64,000 bases of DNA from Gigantopelta aegis (GCF_016097555.1 NC_054712.1:36492806-36556805), one strand, 5' to 3'; shown: positions 1-11,573, counted from the first letter of the stretch. Translations and numbers: made by a program. The notes: generated by a model from the letters alone, not told the origin.

Positions 1-171
1 AATTAACTTTCCGTTTGTTAGTCTTCCCAGCTTACCTGGTGACGTTATGATTTTTGTGGGTGTGGGTAATTTTTGGCATGCTTCCATCAGAGAACTGTTC
101 AAGTACGCATGTCGTGGGCACAACATCTGACTTCGCCAGAGAGTTCTGTCAATGACAGGGAGGGGTGGGGC

Positions 172-199
172 GGGGGGGGGGGGGGGGGGGGGGGGGGGG
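172..199. repeat. poly-G tract
   Basis: Uninterrupted run of about 28 G, a potential G-quadruplex and a likely assembly-length uncertainty. The first 171 bases hold no recognisable gene. Confidence 0.9.
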
Positions 200-264
200 A
201 ATCGGACGTGAGCGAGGGGCCTGGGTGTGTTGATACGCTGCTTATATCTGTTTTATTAGTAAAC

Positions 265-466
265 ACCGGCCTCGGTGGTGTCGTGGTTAAGTCATCGGAC
301 ATAAGGCTGGTAGATGCAGGGTTCGCAGACCGGTACAGGCTCCCACCCAGAGCGAGTTTTAACGACTCCATGGTTAGGTGTAAGACCACTGCACCCTCTT
401 CTCTCTTAGTAACCACTAACAACTAATAACTAACCCACTGTCCATGACAGACAGCCCAGATACCTG

Positions 467-535
<69 letters not shown>

Positions 536-601
536 TCCAGTACAGCATGCTTGAACTTTAACTGGACATAAACATGAAAATAAGTTGAAATGAAATGAAA
601 T
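265..601 (+). mobile_element. SINE-V copy with internal (GT)n
   Basis: Begins CCGGCCTCGGTGGTGTCGTGG, has a tRNA box-B-like GGGTTCGCAGACC segment and ends in TGAAATGAAATGAAATT. A (GT)n run at about 471-533 has expanded inside the body. Other copies lie at 12289-12535 (minus), 33725-34195 and 42490-42757 (minus). Confidence 0.75.
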
Positions 602-739
602 TAGTAAACGTTAATATTGTGGATAATATGAATTGATTTAGTACACTGGAACCTTTAGTAGAGCGAGCGAGCACGTTACGCAATTTCTAAACGGTCCCCA
701 GTCATGTGATGTCGCTGTCAGACATTTTGCTTTTGTGTT

Positions 740-860
740 ATCACGATCCTTTTAACAAATGGGAAGATAACTGTAATCTGAGGCCATCACGATCCTTTTA
801 ACAAATGGAAAGATAACTGTAATCTGAGGCCATCACGATCCTTTTAACAAATGGAAAGAC
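740..860. repeat. 46-bp tandem repeat, about 2.6 copies
   Basis: ATCACGATCCTTTTAACAAA recurs at 740, 786 and 832, giving a 46-bp period with almost no divergence. The unit diverges after 860. Confidence 0.85.
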
Positions 861-1384
861 GTAGCTTGGTGATAAAGCTCTCTCTCTAGGTTGGTGATTC
901 GACCCGCGTCTATTGATTCGGGTTTTGATAAGAACAAGAACAAGTATTTGTAAACACACTAATATATATATATATATATATCGTTAAAAAGTGTATGTTT
1001 TTCTCTACATGACAGGCTTGTTTCGTGAGAGAGTTGAATTATTGCTCTCACTCATCAGATGTAGATTTAATTACACCGTCAACGGAAAGCTGATGACGTA
1101 ATGGACTCTGTGACGTCGAGGTTACGTCACTATGCAGGTCTATAGGTGATGTGTGGTATGCGCACAGAAGGTATTTGCGTCTGTGTCGACATGCTGATAC
1201 GAGTTCATTCTTGGAGTTTAGTGTGCTGGTTTCAGGTTTATACATTATGAACAGTTTTTCCTTCAGGCAGAGGTTACATCTTTTGCTCGCTGGAGAGTAT
1301 GATTTTGCTTTGGATAAAATTTTCCACTTAATGGTGTATGGGGTGAATCTATCATTCAGTGTCCAAATGTACTGACTTAGCGCT
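861..1384. other. intergenic, no gene seen
   Basis: Holds a (TA)n run at about 961-981. The short open frames have no family features that I recognise. Confidence 0.6.
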
Positions 1385-2205
1385 GTTGCGGAATTGACGA
1401 AGTTCGTTGACATTAGCGGGTGGGTTGGGACAACGCCTCAATCGTCTGTCCAGACTATCCCAGACATGCTCGATGGGGTTGAGATCAGGACTTTTAGCGG
1501 GCCAGTCATCAATAAAATCAAAGTTATTTGTCCTAAAAAAATTTACAGTGTCTCTAGCTGTATGAGAGGTGGCATTATCATGCTGAAAAATCGAGATGTT
1601 GGCGTTGTTATAGAACAGAGGAATGACGTGATGAGCGAGAATGTCATCGCGGTAACGTTGAGCATTTAAATTGCCATCAATGACGACTAGTGGTGAACGA
1701 TAACCATGGGCAATGGCTGCCCAGACCATGACACAACCCCCATCCCCGAAACGATCTCGTTCAAGAACACAACAGTCAGCATAGCGTTCATTTCTCCTAC
1801 GGTAGACGTGCACCCTGCCATCACCACGTTGTAAAGAAAATCTGGATTCATCCGAAAAAAGAACGGTATTCCAGCGTCGCCGTGTCCAACGAGTGTGTAC
1901 ACGTGGCCAATTAAGACGATTTAGACGATGACGTTGCGTTAAAACGCATCCGACGTAAGGACGTCGTGCATGTAAACTGTTCTCCCGCAGACGATTACGA
2001 GCAGTTTGCCCACTGATTCGGTTATTATGAAGCCCAGGTGTGTTAGCAGCAGTAGCAGTGGCAGTTTGGAATCGATTGCGCAAATGCGTGTTCATGATAT
2101 AGCGGTCTTGACCACACGTTGTAACACGCGGACGTTGGTGCTTCCTGTCGTTCGAAATCTTACGCGAAGATTTCGTATCGCTCGACTAGAACTACCAACA
2201 TGCCT
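1385..2205 (-). pseudogene. Tc1-like transposase fragment (DNA transposon)
   Basis: Reading the minus strand, an HTH-like segment (SSSRAIRNLRVRF) is followed by RNRLRENSLHARRPYVG, the first catalytic Asp in LFSDESRF, the second in FQHDNATSHTA and the DDE-type Glu in SPDLNPIEHVWD. This order is that of Tc1/mariner DD34E transposases. The N-terminus runs into a CA-rich microsatellite at about 2205. A short deletion in the linker after GSTN shifts the frame, and the C-terminus departs from the family after RQFRNSA. No terminal inverted repeats were found, so this is a truncated, dead copy. It is clearly diverged from the copies at 3363 and 16071. Confidence 0.88.
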
Positions 2206-2449
2206 TGCAACGACACACCACACACACACCACCCCCACACACACATACACACGCACGCACACACCCACACCACACACCACCACCCCCACACACACACACC
2301 TCACACACACACACACACAAACCAACATACCCCCTAGACACTATGATATAATATAATATAACATAATATAACATATAAAATAACATAAAATAATATAAAA
2401 TAATATAATATAATATAATATAATATAATATAATATAATGTATGCATGC

Positions 2450-2482
<33 letters not shown>

Positions 2483-2510
2483 GTCTGTCTGTCTGTCTGT
2501 CTGTCTAGTG
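2206..2510. repeat. microsatellite block: (CA)n, (TATAA)n, (TCTA)n, (TCTG)n
   Basis: CA-rich text at 2210-2320, TATAA/TAACA-like units at about 2345-2440, then TCTA and GTCT tetranucleotides at about 2449-2507. Frames translating to TH/CV repeats here are compositional artefacts. Confidence 0.9.
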
Positions 2511-3058
2511 TCTATATATTTATATACTGATAATACTCTATTATTAATAAGAAAACAAATATATAATGTAGATATACGGGTAGCCAAATAGGCCCTACTT
2601 ATAAACAAAACACCCGGTTATGTTACAGTTAAAAAAAAGAGAAAATAATATGGTAAATGTTTTTGGTTTTGGGACAAGGGTGGTCAGCGAATTTTGGAAA
2701 ACAAAATGGTAAATATTTTTGATTTGAGTGTGTGTGACCAAAAGGGCTTTTTAGATAACATCTTTAATAATAATAATAATAAATAATCTGTTAAATGTGC
2801 TGAGGAGAAATTGGAGCGGGTGGCTGCCTGTTTGCGGTCAAGGATGCTGAAATACATTAATAATTACATTTATATTTAAAAAATACTAATATGCTAACTT
2901 TTTAATGTACCGATTCGTTTATTTTGGTGGAGTAATCATCTCAAGCAGACGATAAAAGATTTATTTTGTATCAGAAATTAAATATATTAGAATCTTTTAA
3001 ATTCCATCCAGAATTAATTTTAAAGTTTAAAAAATATTTTGATTTGTATTGGACAAAA

Positions 3059-3098
<40 letters not shown>

Positions 3099-3362
3099 TA
3101 ACTTACCCATGATATCCATGTCATAAAACCAAGTGATAATTTAGTTTATTAATCCGGGTTAATAATTGTATATCAATTATCACATGCGCATTTAAAAAAA
3201 GACACTTAACGTAAGAAATATTAATAATGTCCATTACGTCATAATCATTCCAGTTACACGGTTAATATTTATTATTACACGCACTTGAATAAAGACACAA
3301 CAATTCTCGCATATATAGCATTATAAATTGTTTACAGTCGAACTACTAATTATGTATAAATA
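2511..3362. other. AT-rich intergenic DNA
   Basis: No coding signal. Poly-A followed by (TA)n lies at about 3055-3100. Confidence 0.6.
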
Positions 3363-4893
3363 CTGAGCGCAAGTAGAAACTTTACAATCATATTTTTTAT
3401 CGTAAATTATTTTGGAGGAAATCAGTTGAAATTTGCGTTACATAATGGATGATAAAGGTCTTCCCAATGATACTGCACGGGCGGGGCGGAGTGAAAACGC
3501 ACATATTGCCTTTCTGCACGTCTAAAGCGCAAAACCTGACAAGCACGTGCACAGGGTCACGTGATCAACACAGTGAACGCGTATGCCTTCAAATCAGTTC
3601 ACACTGTATTGTTTAACAGGAAAACACATTAAAATTTCTGGTGACAAATTAGTGACTGAATGCCACGTCTCACAAATGCAGAACGTGAGCGTGCTGTAGG
3701 TAGGCTGCACGCAGGACAATCCGTTGCGGCAGTTGCTCGCACACTAGGATGCAGCCGACAGACAATTCATAATCTCAGAACCCGTGTGCAACAGACATGT
3801 GTAGTGACGGATCGTCCGAGGCCAGGACATCCGCGTGTGACGTCACGCCGAGAGGATGGACAAATCAGATTACGTCATCTCCGTAATCGGTTCGAGACGG
3901 CCGCGTCCACAAGCAGACAATTGTTCAGGGGTCGGGTGTCACAATTCACCATCAGGAATCGACTGCGGACTGCTGGTCTGCGAGCTAGGAGACCATACAA
4001 AGGACCCATTTTCACGCCATTTCACCGTCGTCAACGTCTGGAATGGACCCGACGACACGTTAGATGGAATCAGAGACGTTGGAATAACGTTGTCTTTATT
4101 GACGAGTCACGTTTCACACTTAGGTTTGCTGATGGCAGGGTACGGGTGTGGCGTAGACCGCGAGAACGCTATGCGCAGTGTTGTGTTCAGGAGGTCGACA
4201 GATTTGGTGGCGGCAGCGTAATGGTTTGGGGTTCATTTTGTTTCCATGGTCGTTTCCGATTGATTGTCGTCCAGGGCAACCTCACTGCCGCACAATACCG
4301 TGATCAAGTGTTGACACCGGAACTGCTGCCGTTCATGCAACAACACGGTCCAGGATTGACATTTCAACAAGACAACGCTACACCCCATACAGCGATCTTG
4401 ACGCGCGAATTTCTTGCGAAACGCCGGTATTAACGTCATGGATTGGCTGTCCCGTTCACCAGACCTGAATCCCATCGAACACATTTGGGATGAATTGGGA
4501 AGACCACTGAGACAGCAGGTCAACCCACCGCAGACCCTTCAAGCTCTTGGGCAGGCACTGATCAACCAATGGCGACGACTTCCGGTACGGATTTTCAGAG
4601 GAGTTCTTCGGTCGATGAGAAGACGTTGTGCGGCTGTGGTGGCTGCGCGAGGCGGTCACACGCGTTATTGACTTCACAACGTGCCACGATCTCATCATGT
4701 GAAAATCGTTTTGGGAGGTCACATGACATCAGGCGGTAATACGCAATAAATTGATCCCCACATCGACTTGTGTCAATCTGTATTGCTTCTCAAATAATAT
4801 CGACATCCTTACATAGCATTTTTATAGTCATGCACCCTGTATTTAATTTGTGCGGTCAAATTTATGCAGTGTAAAGTTTCTACTTGCTCTCAG
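3363..4893 (+). mobile_element. Tc1-like DNA transposon, complete ends
   Basis: About 1.53 kb. The ends are inverted repeats of about 24 bp: left CTGAGCGCAAGTAGAAACTT and right, in reverse complement, CTGAGAGCAAGTAGAAACTT. A TA dinucleotide sits outside each end (3361-3362 and 4894-4895), as expected of Tc1/mariner target duplications. One mismatch between the ends and an almost open transposase suggest a fairly recent insertion. Confidence 0.92.
3660..4671 (+). pseudogene. Tc1-like transposase with one frameshift
   Basis: Starts MPRLTNAERERAVGRLHAGQ. It carries an N-terminal HTH (SVAAVARTLGCSRQTIHNLR), a basic linker (RPRPGHPRVTSRR), the first catalytic Asp in VFIDESRF, a GGGSVMVWG strand and the second Asp in FQQDNATPHT. 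The third acidic residue is the Glu of SPDLNPIEHIWDEL, and the end is the typical RGGHTRY. The frame changes near 4410-4420: the first open frame runs 3660-4433 and the second 4414-4671, so the third catalytic residue lies in another frame. That single break should make it inactive unless it is a sequencing error. The family cuts and pastes DNA at TA sites. Confidence 0.93.
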
Positions 4894-4958
4894 TATATAT
4901 TATGGTAATTATTGTAGTCTTAAGATTGTCTTATACTGTATATGTAACTGTTCCATGT

Positions 4959-4961
<3 letters not shown>

Positions 4962-5013
<52 letters not shown>
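4962..5013. repeat. (CA)n microsatellite
   Basis: About 26 perfect CA dinucleotides. Confidence 0.95.
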
Positions 5014-5015
<2 letters not shown>

Positions 5016-5100
5016 CTGACCGAGAAATAAACGACGGACCCACTCATATCGTGATCTTTTCTAGGTTATCTTTGGTTTGCTCCCACGCTAAAGTGTTATG

Positions 5101-5418
5101 GGGCAGGACGTAGCCCAGTGGTAAAGCGTTCGCTTGATGCGCGGTCTGTTTAGGATGGATCCCCGTCGGTGGCCTCATTGGACTAGTTTTCGTTCCAGCC
5201 AATGCACCACGACTGGTGTAACAAAGGTCGTGGTATGTACTATCCTGCCTGTGGGATGGTGCATATAAAAAGATCCCTTGCTGCTAATCGAAAAGAGTAG
5301 CCCATGAAGTGGCGACAGCGGGTTTCCTCTCTGTGTGGTCCTTAATCATATGTGTGACGTCATATAACCGTAATGTGTTGAGTGCGTCGTTAAATAAAAC
5401 ATTTCCTTCCTTCCTTCT
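5101..5418 (+). mobile_element. SINE-A, near full length
   Basis: Head GGACGTAGCCCAGTGGTAAA with box-A/box-B-like segments, body with ACAAAGGTCGTGGTATGTAC and AAAAGATCCCTTGCTGCTAA, tail GCGTCGTTAAATAAAACA followed by a TTCC-rich end. No protein is encoded. Confidence 0.85.
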
Positions 5419-5501
5419 CTAGCTACATCCCCCAGGATTAACTCCAAAGCAAGGAAAAAGAATAACCTCGAAAACTGTAAACAAATAAAAACAATACGGT
5501 T

Positions 5502-5660
5502 ATGGTATTGTGCTTTTACCCACAGTTCTTTACACTGTGTTGTTTACATAATTATATAAGTTTGAATTTTAATTTAATACTATGTACTTACCTTTGTTGG
5601 ACACCCAGTAGTCGATGTGTAATTTTGTGCTGGGGTGTCGTTAAACATTCATTCATTTGT
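5502..5660 (+). mobile_element. SINE-D copy
   Basis: Shares GTTCTTTACACTG and a GGGGTGTCGTTAAACATTCA end with copies at 24406-24575 and, in reverse, 49255-49440. Confidence 0.6.
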
Positions 5661-5767
5661 TCATTGGAAAATAAATTTAAAGAAAAAAAGTACTTCAGTA
5701 AGTTAACGCAGCAAAATGCAGCACGCGATAATACCCTGTCACGAATACATCGTGTCGCATTTATAAA

Positions 5768-5801
5768 TTACCCCCCCCCCCCCCCCAAAAAAAAAAAAAT
5801 A
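5768..5801. repeat. poly-C / poly-A tract
   Basis: About 17 C followed by about 13 A. Confidence 0.9.
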
Positions 5802-5882
5802 CCCCACCTCACCACAGTTAATTACTTGCATTGTTGTTTAAAGAGGTCGATAGGGCTTTCCGAAGCACTCATGACAAATAAG

Positions 5883-6310
5883 GAGGCGGGACGTAGTTCA
5901 GTGCTTGATGCTTGATGCGCGGTCGGTCTGGGATCGATCCCCGTCGGTGGTCCCATTGGGCTATTTCTCGTTCCATCCAGTGCTCCACAACCGGTGTAAC
6001 AAAGGCCGTGGTATGTACTATCCTGTCTGCGGGATGGTGCACATAAAAGATCCCTTACTGCTAGTCGGTGGGCCCTTGGGGCTATTTTTCGTTCTAGCCA
6101 GTGCACCACAGCTGGTGTAACGAAGGACGTGGTATGTACTATCCTGCCTGTGGGATAATGCATATAACAAATCCCTTGCTGCTAATCGGAAAGAGTAGCC
6201 CATGAAGTGGCCACAGCGGATTTCCTCTCTCCATTTCTGTGTAGTTCTTAATCGTATGTCCGACGCCATATAACCATAAATAAAATGTGTTGAGTGCGTC
6301 GTTCCTTCAT
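5883..6310 (+). mobile_element. SINE-A with duplicated middle
   Basis: The GGTGGGCCC to AAAGATCCCTT segment appears twice in tandem (about 5945-6060 and 6065-6180) before the common tail. Either a tandem duplication or template switching would produce this. Confidence 0.75.
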
Positions 6311-6371
6311 GACAAATACGTTAAAATATGTCACTCATATTTAAAAAAAAGTTATTCATTTTGATATGCAA

Positions 6372-6492
6372 GTCGTGGTGCACTGGCTGGAACGAGAAAT
6401 AGCTCAATGGGTCCAACGACGGGGATCGATCCTAGACCGACCGTGCATCAAACAAACGCTTTACCACTGGACAACGTCCCGCCCTCTCTAAA
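6372..6492 (-). mobile_element. SINE-A head fragment
   Basis: Reverse complement of the tRNA-like head, ending in the reversed GGGACGT motif before CTCTC. Confidence 0.7.
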
Positions 6493-6539
6493 ATTATTTA
6501 ATTTAGTAAAAGTAATCCCATACCATTTCAGGCGCGTGT

Positions 6540-6745
6540 GCGGGGGGGGGGGGGGGGGAGATTTGGGGGGTCGACCCCCCCCCGCTCAAGGCGAAAAAAA
6601 TGTTCATATTCCGATTTTTTTACATTCCTGTGAATGGATATGGATGAACTGAGATGTTATCGGGCTTCGCCAGCCACCTCGACCCTCCCCTACCCCTGCA
6701 AAATTTGACACCTCTCCCCCCCCCCCCCCCCCCCCCCCCCCCCTG
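6540..6745. repeat. poly-G (6541-6559) and poly-C (6717-6743) pair
   Basis: Two opposed homopolymer tracts about 160 bp apart, which could pair into a hairpin. Confidence 0.8.
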
Positions 6746-6841
6746 CAAACTTTCCTGCGCACGTCCCTGCATTTGTATTCGTTTCCGTTCTCTAAAGTAG
6801 CATTTTCAAGCTTCAAGCAAATTCAGGTCAGTCCCCTTGAA

Positions 6842-7075
6842 TAGAATGAATGCATGAGTGAATGTTTAACAACACCTGAGCACTAAAAATACATCGGCTA
6901 TTGGGTGTGAAAACATGAACCCTTTGAATAGAGAATAATACATGAGTTGCCGTTATATACTATTTATCGCAATGGTATCTAACGGGCACGAACGACCACG
7001 AATGTATTATTCTATTTCTTACATATCCTCAAAAATCAGGTTATAGGTATGACTATACCAAATAAAATATCATAG
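6842..7075. repeat. SINE-D fragment (minus) and R1 head fragment
   Basis: 6842-6925 is a reversed SINE-D end. 6933-7050 carries R1 text such as AATGGTATCTAACGGGCACG and GAATGTATTATTCTATTTCT. Confidence 0.6.
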
Positions 7076-7595
7076 GCGACCATATTAATGTTTGTGGTTT
7101 AAAAAAACAAAAACAACAATATACGCAATATATCGACAAAACTATGACCCATAAATAAAATCAAGGTCTTTAAAAAGTCAAGCTTTCAGAATTACATACA
7201 TCAAACATTAACTATGTTTATGGAAATTAAAGACATTTACCCAATATTGGCACATAAAAATAAATTGCTATTTAAATCTAAGTTCAGGTTGCCCAGATAT
7301 ATTACCATATTTAAGAGCAGTTGTATATGGCAAGTCAAACACAATGTAACAAAAAATATTAAAAACTTTTTTGTATGAATTATAGGCCAAAACCAACTTT
7401 TCCTCAGTGGTAACGTTTATTCAAACTCCATTCAGAGCCATGTACAGTAATTATTGTCAAGGTCAAGGTCGTTGTGAACTTGCACGGCCGAGTGACGGCT
7501 AATTAATCAAATAGTATAGTTTAATTTAATTAAATGACAAAAATCATAATCTTTTTTATTATGCACTGAATACGTGCTATAGGTATGACTATACC
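7076..7595. other. AT-rich intergenic DNA
   Basis: No coding signal. AGGTATGACTATACCA occurs at about 7045 and again at about 7580, just before the MITE. Confidence 0.5.
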
Positions 7596-7943
7596 AAGGC
7601 ATACTGTCACGGATTTAAGGACCGTATTTCTGTAAAAATGGATAATAACTAAAAATTACATTAATTGTTGGAAACCAAATCTAGTTATTGCATAACTTTA
7701 ACTTAACCTTGATGGAGTGAAATCCATGTCAACCCTCTCGGCAATTTTAGTTTTTGAATTATGGACCATTGTCATAATTCAATTTAATTTTTTTTTTTAC
7801 AAAATATCATTAATAAATGGAATATGGTGGTTATGAAGATGGTTGAATAAAGTACATTTAGGTACAAATCAAATTATATTTGTTTAGGTAATACTTTGTT
7901 AGACCATTAAATAGGTCAGTGTTCTGTAACAATATGCCTTTAA
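7596..7943 (-). mobile_element. TTAA-MITE-1, single copy
   Basis: About 348 bp. Ends AGGCATACTGTCACGGA and, in reverse, AGGCATATTGTTACAGA. TTAA is present on the right (940-943 of the 7-kb block) and lost on the left. The same internal sequence is found at 10983-11291 and 61707-62055. Confidence 0.85.
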
Positions 7944-8749
7944 ATATCAGTACTAAACACCTACCTCAAAGTATTAAGTGAAGAAAATAGTACCTTTCGT
8001 GGCTCATTTTCGGTATAACCAGATGTTTTTACAACACTCCTAGTGTATAAAATTGAATACCTTATTAGCCCAGATGAAACAAATTGTGGGACTGGGACTG
8101 GGAATTCTATTAACGTGCCCCTATCCAAAAAGGTTCAGGCACGCCCACTACGGACTTAGCCTCTGACATCGCCAGTGACCAACTCCGGAGCGGGGGGGGG
8201 GGGGGGGGGGGGGGGGGGTTTACAACCAACACTTACATTTATAACCAATCACAGGTGTTAACTTCTCTATCAGAAGTCCGGTGCACCTCTAACTTTGACC
8301 CAGCCGAATTATTTGGTTTAGTGCTACCTTTAATCACATTTTAACATCTTTTTCGACTAAAAGTTATTTACAGAGAAAGAGAAAGTTTCGGAGCTAACAT
8401 AAGTTTTGATATTAGTGACTCGAGAGTAGCTCGTTAATTAGACCTCTGTGGTGCTGGGGTGTCTCCCTAGGTTGCCCATAGGGCCCTTAAAAGGGGCCTG
8501 ACCTCTTCTGGTCGTGGCATGACAACCCAGGGGAGACTCGTGCAATTGTGTAACACCGGTAGGCAAGGCGTTGTTGTTCCAGGGTTATTTTCCAGACGTT
8601 GTAGTTGACGACGTCCTCCTTTTCCGTGTCGCCAAGTAATGCCGTTATTTGCTGTAGCAGCTTAATATAGTCCGGTTTAGGAAATAGTTCCTCATAAAAA
8701 AAATACTACAAAATTCTGATATGCTTTTCTAAAAAAATTCCTTGGTGAT
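7944..8749. other. intergenic: poly-G and a MITE end
   Basis: Poly-G at 8191-8218. At about 8285-8333, text matching a TTAA-flanked end (reverse AAAGGTAGCACTAAACCAAA) recurs at about 22815-22865. No gene is seen. Confidence 0.6.
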
Positions 8750-9303
8750 CAATCTAATTAAAATTAGCTCCACTATTACATGTGGATCTAAAGACAGCCA
8801 GTTGGAGCTCATGTCCACCAATCAAAACCTTACTTGCAGAATCCTGCCAGTGATTTAAAAATAATTTGAAAACATTCCGAATTATCCTGAGGGTATACGA
8901 CATGTTTCGTGTGAATTACGAATGCCTTAAAACATGTTTTATTTTATAAAATAAATAATTTGTAATGTAAAACTGAAGACTGATTTAGTTAGGGTTTTTT
9001 TTATAAATAAATAAATAATTTTTAATGTAAAATTGAAGACTGATAACCCACCCCGTACGTATTGGTATGGTTCGCTGTACTGCGGCCACTAAAGTAGACT
9101 CGCCCGATATTTTTAGAATTTGTATGCTCCCAAATAACGTTATAAAAGGCGAAGTGTTACCTGGACATTGGGGACTACGCAGTGTTGTTAGTTTTAAATC
9201 ACTGGCAGGATTCTGCAAGTAAGGTTTTGATTGGTGGACATGAGCTCTAACTGGCTGGGTGTTAAATCCACATGTAATAGTGGAGCTAATTTTAATTAGA
9301 TTG
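8750..9303. mobile_element. long-TIR element with 9-bp TSD, copy 1
   Basis: 554 bp. Ends CAATCTAATTAAAATTAGCT on both sides in inverted orientation; the arms extend over 100 bp and include an ACATGTGGATCTAA segment and TGGAGCTCATGTCCACCAAT. CTTGGTGAT is repeated exactly outside both ends (8741-8749 and 9304-9312). Long TIRs with 9-bp duplications are typical of Mutator-like (MULE) non-autonomous elements. No transposase is encoded. Confidence 0.9.
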
Positions 9304-9777
9304 CTTGGTGATTGCACGTTGGTTGACCTTTGTAATATTTAAATAACCCACTGGTTTGAAGTTACTTGTTATATGTAGTTGCTAACTGATAACAACTGTA
9401 AGTGGCATGGTGCAACTTTTATAACAGCAACTCGAGGCGAATGTCAGGCATTAATTGAAAAATTTGCTGGCCGACTAATGTTGACTTTTTAATCGGTACA
9501 TGTCAGTTGAGAGCACTCCTTAAAATTAGTAGTCACGTGACCCTCTCGATAGTGTTGTATTTTTCACTGAATATATTCTGACGTAGAAATTGTATTGAAC
9601 TGCATGGAGTAATTAATGGTGGTGTGTAACCGTAACATAAAAACAGGAGAGCAGCATTTAAAAGCCAGCGGGCTCCGTTTTACAATGCAATGTTAACGCT
9701 AATATGACATTAAGTGCATAACGTAATCATGAACTCAAGGTGATCTTGGCGTTAAGAATGCTTCGTGAAACAGCTTT
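9304..9777. other. intergenic, nothing recognised
   Basis: No coding or repeat signal that I can support. Confidence 0.4.
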
Positions 9778-10015
9778 GGGCCCAATTTCATAAAACATCG
9801 TAAGCCTAGTTTTGCACGTAAACGTAAATCTACGACAAAACCAGAGTTTTTGTTACTATTATAGTACAACAAATATAGTTAAAAGTACACACATTTCATT
9901 TTCTTTTGTCCTTAAAATGCTCCATCTTCTGTAATGATGTAATTTTCTTCGTAAAATAGATGTCAAAAACGTATAATCGTATGCCCGTAAACTTACGTTT
10001 TGTGAGATAGGCCCC
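9778..10015. mobile_element. MITE-C (GGGCCC-ended palindromic element)
   Basis: Left end GGGCCCAATTTCATAAAAC, followed by CGTAAGCCTAGTTTTGCACG. The right end, in reverse, is GGGGCCTATCTCACAAAACG followed by TAAG. The arms are imperfect and the middle is AT-rich. No clear target duplication was identified. Confidence 0.7.
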
Positions 10016-10083
10016 AGGAGTATAACATTTTTTTTAAAAATTAAAAACAAAAAAACTAGACTTAATCACATCTAAAATTGTTT

Positions 10084-10405
10084 GAAGTTAAAGTTTGTTT
10101 TATTTAACGACACCACTGAAGCACATTGTTTTATTAATCATCGGCTGTTAGATGTCAAACGTTTGGTAATTTTGACATGTAGTCTTAGAGACGAAACCTG
10201 CTACATTTTTTTCCCCGTTAGTAGCACGGGACATTTTATATGCACCACCCCGCAGACAGAATAGCACATACCCCGGCTTTTGATATGCAAGTCGCGGTGC
10301 ACTGGCTGGAACGAGAAATAACTCAATGGGTCCAACGACAGGGATCGATCCTAGACCGCCCGCGCATTAAACAAGCGCTTTACCGCAGGACAACGCCCCG
10401 CTCTC
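10084..10405 (-). mobile_element. SINE-A, reversed
   Basis: Begins with the reversed tail GTTTGTTTTATTTAACGACA and ends with the reversed head next to CGCCCCGCTCT. Confidence 0.8.
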
Positions 10406-10551
10406 ACTCTAAATTTTATTTAATAATTTAGTAAAACTAATCCCATACCATTTGTATTTTTTACGTTTTCTAAAGTAGCGTTTTCCATCTTACGTGTAAC
10501 AATAGCAAATCTAGGTCAGTCCCTGTAAATAGAGAACAATACATGAGTGCT

Positions 10552-10982
10552 TTAAAGGCATATTGTCACAGACCACTGACCTATTTAAAGGCATATTGTC
10601 ACAGACCACTGACCTATTTAAAGGCATATTGTCACAGACCACTGACCTATTTAAAGGCATATTGTCACAGACCACTGACCTATTTAAAGGCATATTGTCA
10701 CAGACCACTGACCTATTTAAAGGCATATTGTCACAGACCACTGACCTATTTAAAGGCATATTGTCACAGACCACTGACCTATTTAAAGGCATATTGTCAC
10801 AGACCACTGACCTATTTAAAGGCATATTGTCACATACCACTGACCTATTTAAAGGCATATTGTCACAGACCACTGACCTATTTAAAGGCATATTGTCACA
10901 GACCACTGACCTATTTAAAGGCATATTGTCACAGACCACTGACCTATTTAAAGGCATATTGTCACAGACCACTGACCTATTT
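10552..10982. repeat. 33-bp minisatellite, 13 copies
   Basis: The unit starts TTAAAGGCATATTGTCACAG and ends CCACTGACCTAT. Copies are virtually identical; one carries a CATA variant near 10831. The open frames on both strands follow from a 33-bp period without stops and are not genes. Confidence 0.95.
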
Positions 10983-11291
10983 AATGGTCTAACAGAGTAT
11001 TACCTGAACAAATATAATTTGATTTGTTCCTAAATGCACTTTATTCAACTATCTTCATGACCACCATATTCCATTTATTAATGACATTTTGTAAAAAATA
11101 ATTGAATTATGGCAATGGTCCATAATTCAAAAACTAAAATTGCCGAGAGGGATGACATGGATTTCACTCCATCATGGTTCATTTAAGGTGATGCAATAGC
11201 TAGATTTGGTTTCCAACAATTAATGTAATTTTTATTTATTATCCATTTCTAAAGATATAAGGTCCTTAAATCCGTGACAGTATGCCTTTAA
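10552..11291 (+). mobile_element. TTAA-MITE-1 with amplified terminus
   Basis: Flanked by TTAA at 10552-10555 and 11288-11291. The right end matches the copies at 7596 and 61707, but the left terminal 33 bp is repeated in tandem 13 times. Confidence 0.88.
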
Positions 11292-11573
11292 AATGTATCT
11301 AACGAGCGAAAGCGAGTTTGATACCTTTTTAAATAACGAGTTGTGAGATAAATGGTATCTAACGGACACGAATGTATTATTCTATTGCTTACATATCCTC
11401 AAAAACAGGTTTTAAGCAAATTTTAACATATGTTTCGACTAAAAGTTATTTACAGCCGTTGCACTTGTAGCTGATTTACGCGTCACTGACACAATGTAGG
11501 TTATCTATACGTCACAGTCTAATCGATTTCCATCGTGTAGTTTTTCATTGGATGTATGGCATTGGTGACCTGG

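Noticed and set aside
10511-11033. Three repetitive ORFs of about 150 codons
   Set aside because: Products of the 33-bp minisatellite read in different frames.
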